64,000 bases of DNA from Wyeomyia smithii (taxonomy: Eukaryota > Arthropoda > Insecta > Diptera > Culicidae). The position numbers and the translations under genes are program-made. The DNA lies in NCBI RefSeq assembly GCF_029784165.1, contig NC_073696.1, positions 182,479,498 to 182,543,497 on the forward strand, written 5' to 3'. Below, one piece after another: positions 10,071 to 21,329 of this stretch (position 1 is the first letter of the stretch; the number at the start of each line of letters is the position of its first letter). The notes beneath the pieces were generated by a model. That model was not told the origin of the DNA. It searched no databases and saw only the letters and a program-made list of their open reading frames with translations.

Positions 10071-10896
10071 CTTTTTTGAATTTATTACTCAACCGTGACC
10101 GGTGCAGCTATCGAAATTGTTCTACGACACAGCCGTGGCAAGCTTAACTCTTAGTAGTCACGTAGCTCTAGCTTGCAGAAATTTAGTCTTGTCTTCATTG
10201 TAAATCGTGCTACAGCGATTTGGAACTTCTTAAGTGACCTAGTGTAGGTTGTAGGTCTTGTTGAGTAAAACATTCGCTCATACTAGAAATTTTCCAAACA
10301 CCCTCAAAATCTGGTGTTATGGTCAAAATACGGTTTTTGGACCCCAGCGCATATATTTTTTTAACTCAGTCATTTGTCAACCGATTTTCAATATTTAGGC
10401 AGTTTTAGAAATAAGACAAATAGAGCTTTCAAAATATATACAGGTTTGTTCTAATATCAATAAAACATGTTAAGTTATTTGGGTTTAAATCTAATTTTTT
10501 AAACTTTTTCACGAAATTTCCAAATTAATTTTAAATTTGCAGTCTATTTTTGTATGAAACATACCACAAATATACTGTAATTTTGAAAGTATATTCTATT
10601 CCAAATCAATCGAAAGTATTTGTGTGAAAATCGGTTGATATTTTGTTAAGTTATATATTTTTTAAGAAAACTAGAATATTTGGCTTCTATCGCACAATTA
10701 TCTTACGGAGCTACAAATGATGAAAAAATGCAAGGACTTTTGATGTTACTTAGTGTGGGTTGTAGCTTTAGTCAAATGTTTTTTGCGCGTTTATTGAAGT
10801 TTTTCAAGTACCCCAAAAATTATTAGTTATGGTCAAAACCCTGTTTTTTCACTTTAGCTCACATGTTTATTTTTAATTCGGTTATTTTTCAACCGA

Positions 10897-11628
10897 TGTT
10901 CAGACCAGCCGCAATCACCAATTTTTAAAGCAGTACTTTTTGTTTGTAGCAGCTTAAAACTAAAGTTATCTTTATTAATAATTTTATCTCATTTTCAGGG
11001 TTTCACATTGTTACTCACATTTATGGTTTGTCCCCTCACTAATCGTTTTTCTTACAGGTTAAATGCACGGTTGAGGATTCCAATTCTCCTACGAATATTG
11101 AACATCGTTTTTTAATTAAACTTATCCAGCAACTCTTAACTTCACTTACTTTCTATTCCGAGTGGTACATATATTTCACACCTTTTTTCAGGTTAGCTGT
11201 GGGTGCCTACGGTATTCCTACGGTATTCCTACGGTATTCCTACGGTGATTATTTTATTGAAGTTGATAATTTTCACCGCACAAATAATTTAAAACTCACT
11301 TGAAAAACCGATGGGATTTCTATTAGATCCAAATTAATTCCCTGCACCACCATAAACTATAAATTATATATCAAAAAAAACCACTTATTCTTCGAAATGC
11401 ACCACGTTTTAGCTCTTTCCAGGTTACCTTTTTATTTCTATCCAACCTATTCTAATCTGCTTTATTATTGTTTACATTTATTAACCCTCACCGATCATTT
11501 CTCATACTATACCTTCTATTTGTCTACCTACTCACTCACTCACCATCCCGTTGACGTTTGTTATCAAAGTCCATCGGCTCGGGGTATGATTCTTCGCAAG
11601 GATTGTTTTCATTGCTCGTAGGTGCGCA
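10897..11628. mobile_element. 732-bp insertion in the foldback left arm, unclassified
   Basis: CAACCGA stands at 10890-10896 and again at 11629-11635, and the intact right arm has this site once, so this segment is an insertion with a 7-8 bp target duplication. No inverted termini are obvious. It is pyrimidine-rich, with four sequences resembling 3' splice sites (for example TTTTTTCAGGTTAG near 11185), and holds an 11-bp tandem repeat. Confidence 0.6.
11207..11245. repeat. 11-bp tandem repeat
   Basis: The unit TACGGTATTCC is repeated about three and a half times in perfect register. Confidence 0.9.
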
Positions 11629-11760
11629 CAACCGACTTTTTATATTTTGGCTGTTTTGGAAAGGCGAAAAATAGAACTTTTGAAACATATAAATATGTCT
11701 AAAGAGTTAACCTATATGTGATGAATAGTTTTAAATAAAATAAGGTGATTTATCTATCTA

Positions 11761-14069
11761 TCTAAACATATAAAAATGCAGCTCTGTCTGTCTGTCTATC
11801 TGTCTGTCTGTCTGATTCATATAGGCTTGGAAACTACTGAACCGATCGGCGTGAAATTTTGTATATAGGGGTTTTAGAAGCCGGGAAAAGTGACTAAGAT
11901 AGTTCGAGACCCCTTCCCCTTCTGCAAGGGAGGGTCCCATACAAATGAAACACAAATTTCTGCACATCTCGAAAACTAACCAAGCAAATGGAACCAAATT
12001 TGGCATGTGGATGTTTTTAGGAGTAACAAATATGTCCATGTTGATTCGAAACCCTTCCCTCTTCTGGAAGGGAGGGGTCCCATACAAATGAAACACAAAC
12101 TTCTGCACATCTCGAAAACTAATCAACCAAAAGGAACCAAATTTGGCAAGTGGATGTTTTTAGGAGTAACAAATATGTCCATGCTGGTTCGACACCCTTC
12201 CCTCTTCTGGAAGGGAGGGGTCCCATACAAATGAAACTCAAATTACGCACAGCTCGAGAACCAATCAAGCAAATATAACCAAATTTAGCAGGTGAATGTT
12301 TTTAGGTGTAACAAACATGTCCATAATGTTTCGACACCCTTCTTTCTTCTGGCATGTCTCCAAATACCATTTCGAAATCCAAGATGGCGACTTCCCGTTT
12401 CTGAAAAATAGCGGTAAATGACCTTATACCTCCAAACATGGGTATTTCCGGAATTGTTATGATGCGCTGAAGCTACAAATCGACCTTAGATAACTTTTTG
12501 AATTGTAAGGTGGCGACTTCCGGTGTCTGGAAAACAGCCAAAAATGACCACATACCACCCAATATGAGTGTTTCTTCAACCAGATTGATGCCAAGAGGCC
12601 AAAAATTGTCTCCTAATGCCAATGTGAAATCCAAGATGGCGACTTCCAGTTTCTGAAAATCAGCGGCAAATGACCAAATACCACCCAATATGGGTATCTC
12701 CGGGATTGTTATGATGCGCTGAAGCTACAAATCGACCTTAGACAACATTTTGAATTGTAAGGTGGCGACTTCCGGTGTCTGGAAAACAGCCGAAAATGAC
12801 CACATACCACCCAATATGAGTGTTTCTTCAACCAGATTGATGCTAAGAGGCCAAAAATTGTCTCCTAATGCCAATGTGAAATCCAAGATGGTGACTTCCG
12901 GTTTCTGAAAAACAGTGGCAAATGACCAAATACCACCCAATATGGGTATTTCCGGGATTTTTATGATGCACTGAAGCCACAAATCGACCTCAGACAACAT
13001 TTCGTATTGTAAGATGGTGACTTCCGGTGTCTGGAAAACAGCCGAAAATGATCAAATACCACTTTATATGAGCGTTTCTTTAATCAAATTGACGCACGGA
13101 GGCCAGAAATTGTTCCCAAATGCCATTTTGAAATCCAAGATGGCGACTTCCGGTTTCCGAAAAACAGCGGCAAATAACCAAATACCACCTAATATGGGTA
13201 TTTCCTGAATTGTTATGACGCACTGAAGTCACAAATCGACCTCAGACAACATTTTGAATTGTAAGATGGCGATTTCCGGTGTCTGGAAAACAGCCGAATA
13301 TGACCAAATACCACCCAATATGAGTATTTCTGGAACGAGAATTAAGCTGAAAATTGACCTCAGACACCATTATGAATTGTAAGATGGCAACTTCCGGTTT
13401 CTAAAAAACAACCAAAAATGGCCGATTTCCATACAAAATGAGTATCTTCCGTACCAGAATGATACACAGGAGCTAGAATCGACCACCACAGACACCATTT
13501 TGAATTCGAAGATGGTGACATCCGGTTTCTGGAAAACAGCCGAAAATGACCAAATAACACCCAATATGGGTGTTTTTCAAACCAGAATGACGCTCAGGGG
13601 CCAGAAATTGTCTCCAAATGCCATTTTTAAATCCAAGATAGCGACTTACGGTTCCGGCTCACCGGATCCAGAATGATGCAAGGAGCTATAAATTGACCTT
13701 AGACAACAGTTTGAATTGAAATGACAACTTCTGGAAAACATCCGGAATTAACGATTACTACTACATATGGATAAGTCCGTAATCGAAATGATGTAAAGAA
13801 GCCAAGCATTGACCCTGGACACCATTTTGAATCAGAAGATGACCACTTTCAGTTTCTGGAAAACAACGAAAATGACTGAAATGCACCCAATATATATTCG
13901 GAATAGAGGTCATGTACAAGAACCAAAAGTTGAGGATGTTGCCATTCCGATAAAACCAATTATTTTTAAACGATATAATCCAATCGCAAGGAATCAATAA
14001 ATTTGAAATGTTTAAAATTATTAAATTAAACACTAAAATAGGCGGGACGAAGTTTGCTGGGTCAGCTTG
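11761..14069 (+). mobile_element. Second Helitron-like element, ~2.3 kb
   Basis: It starts TCTAAACATATAAAAATGCA after an A, followed by a TCTG microsatellite and the ACCGATCGGCGTGAAA block. It ends near GGGTCAGCTTG, a decayed form of the CAGCTAGT-type Helitron terminus. The same 5' end occurs at 24062 (+), 55330 (-) and 58652 (-) in different flanking DNA, which fixes the boundary. There is no replication protein frame. The interior is GGAACC/GGGAGGGG-type direct repeats (11880-12350) and a ~128-bp array. It lies within the split left arm of the foldback. Confidence 0.65.
12360..13900. repeat. Tandem array, ~120-130-bp unit, about eleven copies
   Basis: AGATGGCGACTTCCGG-like phrases recur at about 12382, 12505, 12634, 12763, 12892, 13013, 13138, 13264, 13382 and 13511. 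Each unit carries a CTGGAAAACAGCC and an ACCACCCAATATGGGTAT segment. Related arrays lie in reverse orientation at 54250-54900 and 56860-57990. Confidence 0.88.
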
Positions 14070-14447
14070 CATTAAATAAAATGAGATGATTTTTTTTTTC
14101 AAATTTTACCTATATGTGATGAATAGTATCAAAATGACTAAGATTTTTTTTTGTGTGGACCGTGGGGGCGACCAGTAGTTGTTTGATCTATTGTGACATT
14201 TTCCGGACGTTTTTGCTGTTTGCACATTTCAGTTTTTTTTACCATTTTGCAGTGCTACTTATTGAGAAGTAACCTGCTCCGTGTTATAGTGCTTTTCGTC
14301 TTCTCCTTCAGACTTAGTAACCTACTACCTTCCTTATCGACCTTATCATATCCTCCTGCAGGCTATCCTCTAAAAGCATATAGCGTGCTATAGTCTATGA
14401 TATTATCGAAGCTTTAGACGAGAGGTTATTAAATCTGGAGAGAAGAT

Positions 14448-14568
14448 TTTGTGTGGAAGAGCCTGAGAATAAACCCATACTTAAAGTCCTTTTTTGCGAA
14501 CGAATGGTTTGGTTCTACTAAGATTCGAACCTACCGGACTCTATAACCTTGCGGCTACGAAGCTCGAC
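14448..14568 (-). mobile_element. SINE fragment, tRNA-like head
   Basis: From 14568 on the minus strand: GAGCTTCGTAGCCGCAAGG, then AGAGTCC and a B-box-like GGTTCGAATC, ending about 120 bp later in GGGTTTATTCTCAGGCTC. The same head and tail order is found at 63484-63600 (+), and the head alone at 51441 (-). It sits at the junction where the foldback left arm resumes. Confidence 0.6.
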
Positions 14569-15744
14569 ATGAATAAGATAGTTTATGTTATTTTCAAATT
14601 TTTTCAAATTTATTCACAATTTTTCACACATTTTTGTAATGAACGAGCCTCAATTACTGTAGAATTTAAAACGTACATTTAGTGCCAAACGAAAACAGTA
14701 GGTGTTGTTTATGAAAATCTGTTATAATTTGGCTGAGATATGACTTGATGTTTTCCACCATATACTTAGGTTTCATCAAATCATTTCTCAGCCGAATTTC
14801 AACTCATTTTCATTAACAACACACATTGTTTTCGTTTGGTACTAAAAAAAACTTTCCAAATTTTACAGCTTAAAGCTCCATCATTAAAAAAATGTATGAA
14901 AAATTGCGAATAAATTTGAAAAAAATTGAAAATAACATATACCATCTTATTTATTTTAAAACTATTCATCACATATAGGTAAACTTTTTATGCATATTTT
15001 TATATATTTTAAACGCTCTATTTTTCGCCTCTGCAAAACAGCCAAAATATAAAAAATCGGTTGAAAAATAAAAATGTGAGCTAAGGTAAAAAACAGGGTT
15101 TTGAACATAACTTATAATTTTCGGGGTATCTGAAAAACTTCAAGCAAACGCGCAAGTAGAACTTGACTAAAGCTACAACCCACACTAAGTCACATCAAAA
15201 GTTCTTTCATTTTTTCATCATTTGTAGCACCGTGAAATAATTGTGCGATCGGAACCAAAAATTCTGGTTTCCTTGAAAAATATATAACTTAACCAAATAT
15301 CAACCGATTTCCACAAAACTACTTTCATTTGATTCGAAATTGAATATACTTTCAAAAATATAGTGTACTTGTGGTATGTTTCTTACAAAAATAGACGGCA
15401 AATTTAAAATTAAATTGAAAAATTGCGTGAAAAAGTCTAGAAATTTAGATATAAACTTAAATAACTTAACATGTTTTATTGATATTAGAACAAACCTGTA
15501 TTTATTTTAAAAACTATATTTGTCCTCTTTTTAAAACTGCCTAAATATCGAAAATCGGTTGATAAATGACTGAGTTAAAAAATATTATATACGCTGAGGT
15601 CAAAAAAACCGTATTCTGACCATAACTCCAGCTTTTGGGGGTGTTTGGAAAATTTCTAGTATGAGCGAATGTTACACTCAACAAGACCTACAACCTACAC
15701 TGGGTCACTTCAGAAGTTCTTGCACTTTTTTGTCATTTGTAGCA

Positions 15745-16120
15745 CAGTGTTATCGCAGCGAAAGGACGGTTAACTTCTACTGAAAACGGGCTCGACTCGC
15801 AGGCCCGATGGAGCAGCAGCTGATTTTAGCGCTGCTAGGCTGAGAAAGCTACTCATTCGATCGCAGTTCTACAGCAGACGGAGCAACCGGCGGACTGCAT
15901 ATCATTGCTGAAAATGTCCGGACATGTTAGTAATTTTGTCCGGATCTGTGCCGTTGCGTCTGCTTTCGACCATTTGGCCACTGCTAATAACTGTTACTAT
16001 GCCGGTAGCATGTGTTAATGACCGTTATGTGTTGTTTGCTTGCATGTGTGGGGTGTGCGGAGAGAACCATCTTGTGTCGATGGTAGATGGCAATCCAAAA
16101 TGGCGCTAAACTAAACAAAC
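15745..16120 (+). repeat. Interspersed repeat X, uninterrupted copy
   Basis: Uninterrupted counterpart of 6630-6803 plus 9896-10070. The Helitron target corresponds to the join between 15926 and 15927 (GGACATG|TTAG). It abuts the outer end of the foldback right arm. Confidence 0.75.
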
Positions 16121-16251
16121 TTATAACTAACACTATGCTTCAAATCATAATTGAATCTTTATGACAGCGATAACAACTATCTTTCTTATTTTTAATGACT
16201 ACAATGCAAGTCAAGCTATTTTGATTTCTATTTCTATTGATTTCTATTTTT

Positions 16252-16474
16252 CTGACGATTGAAAAATGTACTAACTAGGGAAATAGTTAATTAGAAATTT
16301 ACGAAAAATATAGTCCAGCAGGTGTGACTTGAACCCACAACTTCTAATTTCCGGTCAGATGCGTTTCTGATTACACCACCGCAAGAAGTATAAGTAGCAT
16401 CCACCTGCTGGACTATATTTTTCGTAAATTTCTAATTAATTATTTCCTCAGTTAGTACATTTTTCAATCGTCAG
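16252..16474. repeat. Palindrome with tRNA-like core
   Basis: The 73-nt arms (16252-16324 and 16402-16474) are nearly perfect inverted copies, with outer end CTGACGATTGAAAAATG and inner end CCAGCAGGTG. The 77-nt centre, read on the minus strand, has GGTGTAATCAGAAACGC, a TCTGA/TTAGA anticodon-like stem with 7-nt loop, and a canonical T-arm (TGTGG, loop GTTCAAG, TCACA). The loop lacks U33, so a working tRNA is unlikely. Confidence 0.8.
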
Positions 16475-16834
16475 CTCCACATTTACTGCTTGAAATAGAA
16501 AAGCGATACTAACTACACAAGAAGCGTATAATTGAGTTCGTGATTTTCTTTTTTTAAGTTATTGTAATTATCATATTTTTTGAAATTTATGAAATTATAT
16601 GCTGAGCTGGAGCCAACCTAGCATAAGTTTTATCCGTGTTATGTCAAATGTGAGTTTTTTTTATTCGAGATGTATGGAGTGGAGACGCTAATATAAAATA
16701 GTTTCATCCATTCATTTGGTATAAATTACTGTTTATATCGCTTCAACGTCTTAGCATTTAAATGCATCGTTAAATAAAGTTGCAGGAAATACTAGCGTCA
16801 CAATTCCGTCTACTGTTTGTTCGGAATAAAAATA

Positions 16835-18149
16835 GGGGGAAGGGGAGCAGTTTCGGACAGAGCTTAAAAAAAAGGTGCAATTTTCATCCAAACAAAAAAT
16901 ATCAGTAAGTTGGCAGCCCTTCCACCAACAGCTATCATATAGTTTGACAGCTCTTGGTTGTTTATCACTTACGAAAACAACACAGTGCCATTTTTCACAA
17001 ATGTTTACAACCTTTTGAGCTTGAAGTTGTGAGGATTTCTCTAATTTCTTTGTGAGAGATTTAGAAATTCAAGTACACCACCTTAGTTCGTAACTAATAT
17101 GTAATGAAAATACGTGATAACATCGGGGAAACAAATATCTTATTTATTAGATAAAATTAAGATTTGTCTTCGCATGGTGGTGGGGCACATTCGGACATCG
17201 TTCATGGGGCACATTCGGACACTTACCAAATTTGTATTTGATTGTTGTTTATTAACAAAAATCGATTTAGACTGATTCTCAGTCCTAAAAATGGTTCGGA
17301 ACTACAAAAAGGAAACCGATAGAGCAAGCATCAACGAAGATGAGCTGGGAAGAGTTTCTAACGGAACAATGTCTTTGAGACACGCTTCTGATACTTGCGG
17401 AATTGAAAAAAGTACCTTGGTCTGTCGTCTGAAAAATCAAAGAAACTAAAAAACGGAAAAATCAGAGAGCTTCTCGTCTAAAAACTCAGATCAACAAGTT
17501 TCTGCGAACGCGGAAGCAACATTTCTAGAGAAATATTTGATCGAAAGTTCTCATATGAATTATGGATTGACGTACCGTATAGGCGATACGAAAATTGTTT
17601 CTCAATGTTCTGGAACACTTGAATAAGGTTCCAGAAAGCAGCGTAGGTGAACCAATTTGCTGTTGCTTGACAATCACGAATGCCATTGCACTTTGAACCA
17701 ATCAAATATTGCCGAGAAAGTGTCATAGTTCTTGTATCTTTTCCCCCTCACAGCCAGTTTGCTCGATTTTTATTTCATGAAATAAATTTGAAATAAAAGG
17801 ATGAGTTTCAAAGTTTGCAAAGCATCTGATCTCAGTCCCTGTTTATAAGGATGAAATAGTTGAAAAACACAAAATTTTCATTATTCTAGAAAAGTTTTTC
17901 AACACTGTCCGAAAGTGCCCCAGGACTGTCCGAAACTACCCCACACACGGGGCACATTCGGACAAAAAAGCAATTTTGAAGAATTCAAATAAATCAATCG
18001 AAATCGCATCAACGCACACTACTAACACGCTTATGTGATACTCCGATGTCCAAGTAACAGCCAGGATGAATTCAGATTTTTTTAAAAGTTAACAAAAAAA
18101 TATTAAAAATCAAGATAGAAAAAGTATCCGAAACTGCCCCCCTCTCCCC
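16835..18149 (+). mobile_element. pogo-like DNA transposon, decayed
   Basis: Left end GGGGGAAGGGGAGCAGTTTC and right end (reverse complement) GGGGAGAGGGGGGCAGTTTC are inverted repeats of about 25 bp, each followed by GG and flanked by TA (16833-16834, 18150-18151), as expected for the Tc1/mariner/pogo superfamily. Internal copies of GGGGCACATTCGGAC at 17193, 17211 and 17948 echo the terminal motif. A transposase remnant lies inside. Confidence 0.75.
17291..17730 (+). pseudogene. pogo-like transposase remnant
   Basis: A 52-codon start segment (MVRNYKKETDRASINEDE...) contains a Psq-type helix-turn-helix (MSLRHASDTCGIEKSTL), the DNA-binding domain of pogo/Tigger transposases. After a stop, other frames hold a short piece reading LLLDNHECH near 17665, resembling the second-aspartate block of the DDE domain. 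Most of the catalytic core, including the first D and the last D/E, is deleted. The upstream flank has no recognisable promoter. The product would have bound the element ends; it is clearly non-functional here. Confidence 0.6.
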
Positions 18150-18282
18150 TATAATATGTAAAATATAGTTTGTATGAATACCGTAGTTCAACGTCATGCG
18201 GCCGTTGGAGTGAGAAAATTTGTTTTCACAACGACGCGGCTATTTTTCGTCTGTTCATACATTTTCTGCGATTTTCACAGTT
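18073..18282. repeat. 210-bp direct repeat, left copy
   Basis: Includes the right end of the pogo-like element and its flank, and matches 18610-18820 with only a few differences. Between the copies lies a LINE reverse-transcriptase fragment. Confidence 0.92.
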
Positions 18283-18609
18283 TGGAGGAGGTTTGTGTAA
18301 CACATTAAATTTGTCGTCGTTGACCTACGTTGTACAAAACCATGTTGGTACTCCGATATCAATGGACGTGCAGCTCTGTTAACTATTGATTGGACCATAG
18401 ACTCGAAAACCTTTCCGAGCGTACATAAAATCGATATTCCACGGTAATTTTCAACACGGTGGGTACTGCCTGATTTGTGTATCGGTATGATTCTGGCAGA
18501 TTCCCAAATCGCTGGGAAAGTCCTTTCTGAGAGCGATTGGTTAAAGAGATAAGCAACGGGGAAGGCCAGTGAAGAAGCACAATGTCTCAGGAACAATGGT
18601 GGTCGGCCG
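18283..18609 (-). pseudogene. LINE reverse-transcriptase fragment
   Basis: About 109 codons open on the minus strand encoding the start of a non-LTR reverse transcriptase: PPLFLRHCASSLAFP, then ARIIPIHKSG, ENYRGISIL and QHGFVQRRST (RT blocks 1 to 2a). Jockey- or CR1-like by eye. Both ends are cut inside the coding region, there is no poly-A, and the catalytic motifs are absent. It is bounded exactly by the 210-bp direct repeats. Confidence 0.8.
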
Positions 18610-18820
18610 CAGATTTTTTTAAAAGTTAACAAAAAAAATATTAAAAATCAAGATAGAAAAAGTGTCCGAAACTGCCCCCCTCTCCCCTATAATATGTAAA
18701 ATATAGTATGTATAAATATCGTAGTCCAACGTCATGCGGCCGTTGGAGTGAGAAAATTTGTTTTCACAAAGACGCGGCTATTTTTTGTCTGTTCATACAT
18801 TTTCTGCGATTTTCACAGTT
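18610..18820. repeat. 210-bp direct repeat, right copy
   Basis: Second copy, with one additional A in an A-run and scattered substitutions. Confidence 0.92.
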
Positions 18821-19322
18821 ATGTGCTAGTTGAAATTTTTCTCTGGGTTTTTGTTTTTTTCATTGGATAATAGAATTTAACAGTTTTATCGCTTATATTT
18901 TGGCCAAGCTGTTGATTTTGTAGGGATTCTGGGGATTCCGCTTTGGTCCAGGAACCATATGTGGTCACTGGTTAATGTTGGTCTCTAAAAGGATTCTGGA
19001 TTCTAAAAGTAGAAAGATTTTCCAATCTTTTGACGGGCCAAGATCGAAAACCGATCAAGAATTGAAGAAGTAAGAAGCATTTCATTTTGGTGGGTACCCG
19101 GGTACCCTGCCGAGTACTTACGTGTGTTAAAATTGCAGAGTACATAACGGTTAAACGTTTAAGATGTTGGTTATTTTATTTTTGTTGCAATTAAGTGCTT
19201 TTTATATAGATTCAAACATGTTTTGTTTATTAAATTAACGAGAATTTAGACCTCGGTTCTGATTCAAATTCCGAACACTTCAATGTAATCACTAATGTCG
19301 TTTCATATGTGAAGAAAAAAAA
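18821..19322. other. Unassigned sequence
   Basis: Nothing recognisable apart from a short GGTACCCGGGTACC palindrome near 19092. Confidence 0.5.
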
Positions 19323-19822
19323 CTTATGTCGTTTTCGTTTTTACGGTGTTGCTACACCGCGGACTACACTTTGTCGTATAACTGTTTTTTTTTTCATTTT
19401 CCGGACTATCCCGGACTACCGTTTTTCTGGCGCGGATAGTCCGCGAAAGAAACAGAGTGCAGTTTTGAAGACACCAACACATTAACACGTATGTGTCAAA
19501 ATAAAAAAAAAAAAATGTGTCAAAATCGGTTTGCTTTGATTATTATTATTGATTTTTACACCGTACCATCATCGTTCACTACCAATGCACATTCTTGCAA
19601 ATTAATATTAAGTTCCGTCTTTTTCAGTGAATTGGCAAATTTTTCGTACAGTAGCACAAACGCGACAAAAAAACAATGGCGTTAATGACCAAAACAAAAC
19701 AAAGTGACAGCTACCTCTGGTATTACGCATACCATTGCAACTGCTCGGAAAGTGTTTTTTTTCAGCTGCAAAGTGTAGTCCGGGACGGTATAGTCCTGCC
19801 GTAAAAACGAATTTGACATAAG
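19323..19822. mobile_element. MITE-like element, ~500 bp
   Basis: The termini CTTATGTCGTTTTCG (19323) and CTTATGTCAAATTCG (reverse complement from 19822) continue into TTTTTACGG and then GGACTACACTTTG, giving inverted repeats of at least 24 bp with 21 matches plus a second matching block. No coding capacity. A target duplication is not clear. Confidence 0.6.
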
Positions 19823-21329
19823 AGATAGATAGGCGAACCTTTTAACACTGACTGTCACTTTTTTCAACGCCTGCTGAGAAGAGCTATACATCACTGGGTG
19901 AAGGACATTCCATAGAACAAAATGGTATATAATAATCATACCTCTGATTACTCTAGCTATAATAATGTGATTTTTATTCCGAAGTGTTCGAAGTTTGAGA
20001 CTGTTCTAAGTTTGAGTCAAAACGGTACTTGCTGTTTGAACTCTTAAAACATTTACTTGCTTTTGATTCGAAGTGATAAGCTAAGGTTAGTTATACCACA
20101 TGGTTTAATAATAATCAATCTAACGCAACTGCCACCTTCCGGGTCTAGGTGACAGGAGCGAGAAATGGCCATAATCATCAATCGAACTTACCGATCATCG
20201 TCGTCAGCAGGAAGACAATGGTCGCGAAAGCGACATTGTTACATTGATGGTGTGAGCAGTACGACGATGTCATCACAAACTATTTTACTTCATCTACATT
20301 TTCCGCTTGGAGACGATTTTATCACAATCACTGATGGCACATGCTTTTGTCTATCGACTCGGTTTTCTCAGCTCACTGCGTAAATTCGTTCATCCTTCCG
20401 CACTGTGGCTCGATGGTAGTGGAAACCATGATCGCTTGCTGGCATCTTTTGAATTTCACTGTCATCATCGCCCCGGTGCACACGTTTCACACTCGTCCTT
20501 TCTTTCCTAGTTCAACTACACTTGCCCTAATTGAATTAAATATCTATAGCTCATTTTCCTCCGCCTGGAATGTATTCTCGTCTCTTGATAGCACTGCGTT
20601 GTGCAATTTATTTATTGTTTCCTGCTTCCACTGCACATCTGCATTCGATCGAACTTCATCAGGGTTTCTGCACATTATCTTCACTGCTAGCATTGCTCAC
20701 GTTCCATTTTATCCATTTCTCATCTCTATTTTTTCACAAGTGGGTTGGAAAGGGGAGGTGATATATGTAATGCTTAAATGAGTTGTCCCGACCTGTCATA
20801 GGCATCTGTTGAGTATCTACGGCGTATAGAACAGCATAGATATTTGCACAGCCGAAGCTGGGAAATGAGACTGATGATTTGAAAAGAACACAAGAGATGT
20901 GACATAATCTCGGCGGATCTCGATTCGTTTTGTTAAGCTCCCCACGTCGCAGGCGTGAAATCTACATCTACATGGGTAGTTTATTCCGCACAGAAATGTT
21001 TTTTTTTGTTTTGATAAACATTACATTTTTATTCAAATATATTTACAGAACGCAAGAAGTAACCTCTTTGACACCAAAAAAAGAACTTGTTTGATCATCA
21101 ATTGTACGTTGAACGAATGTAAATTCCACATCACAGCAGTTGTTTATACACTGTCAGAGCATAGATCAACGTGAAAGATTTTTTATCTGTTTAGAATTTG
21201 TAACTTTTCACGTTGATTCGTGTTGGTTTCACATCCTACGTGTATTCTTTGTGAAATTATCATAACAAAGCAGCGGTAGCAGTTGACTGAGAGTTCGGCT
21301 CCCACAACAACACAACAAGTGCCGAAATT
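19823..21329. other. Unassigned intergenic sequence
   Basis: Several short open frames exist (up to 146 codons at 20341-20781), but none resembles a known protein and they overlap in several frames. No promoter or repeat was recognised. Confidence 0.5.

Larger units (their letters stand above)
10205..15745. mobile_element. Giant foldback (long inverted repeat) element, left arm split by insertions
   Basis: The right arm (14774-15745) is continuous. Its reverse complement is found on the left in three pieces: 10205-10896, 11629-about 11755, and about 14568-14750. Landmarks are AACATGTTTTATTGATATTAG, GCTCACATTTTTATTTTT and CTATTCATCACATATAGG. The two arms meet around a ~23-nt loop (14751-14773). 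Each arm is itself made of two diverged ~500-bp halves that share the ACAAATGA...GTGTAGGTTGTAG type motif. Removing the insertions gives a palindrome of about 2 kb. No transposase frame is seen, and no clear target duplication was identified. Confidence 0.75.

Noticed and set aside
16325..16401. Functional tRNA gene
   Set aside because: The anticodon loop lacks U33, the acceptor stem is taken over by the palindrome arms and no terminator T-run follows.
20341..20781. 146-codon plus-strand open frame as a gene
   Set aside because: Overlaps other open frames, is rich in Ser/His/Phe as expected from pyrimidine-rich DNA, and shows no domain or conserved motif.
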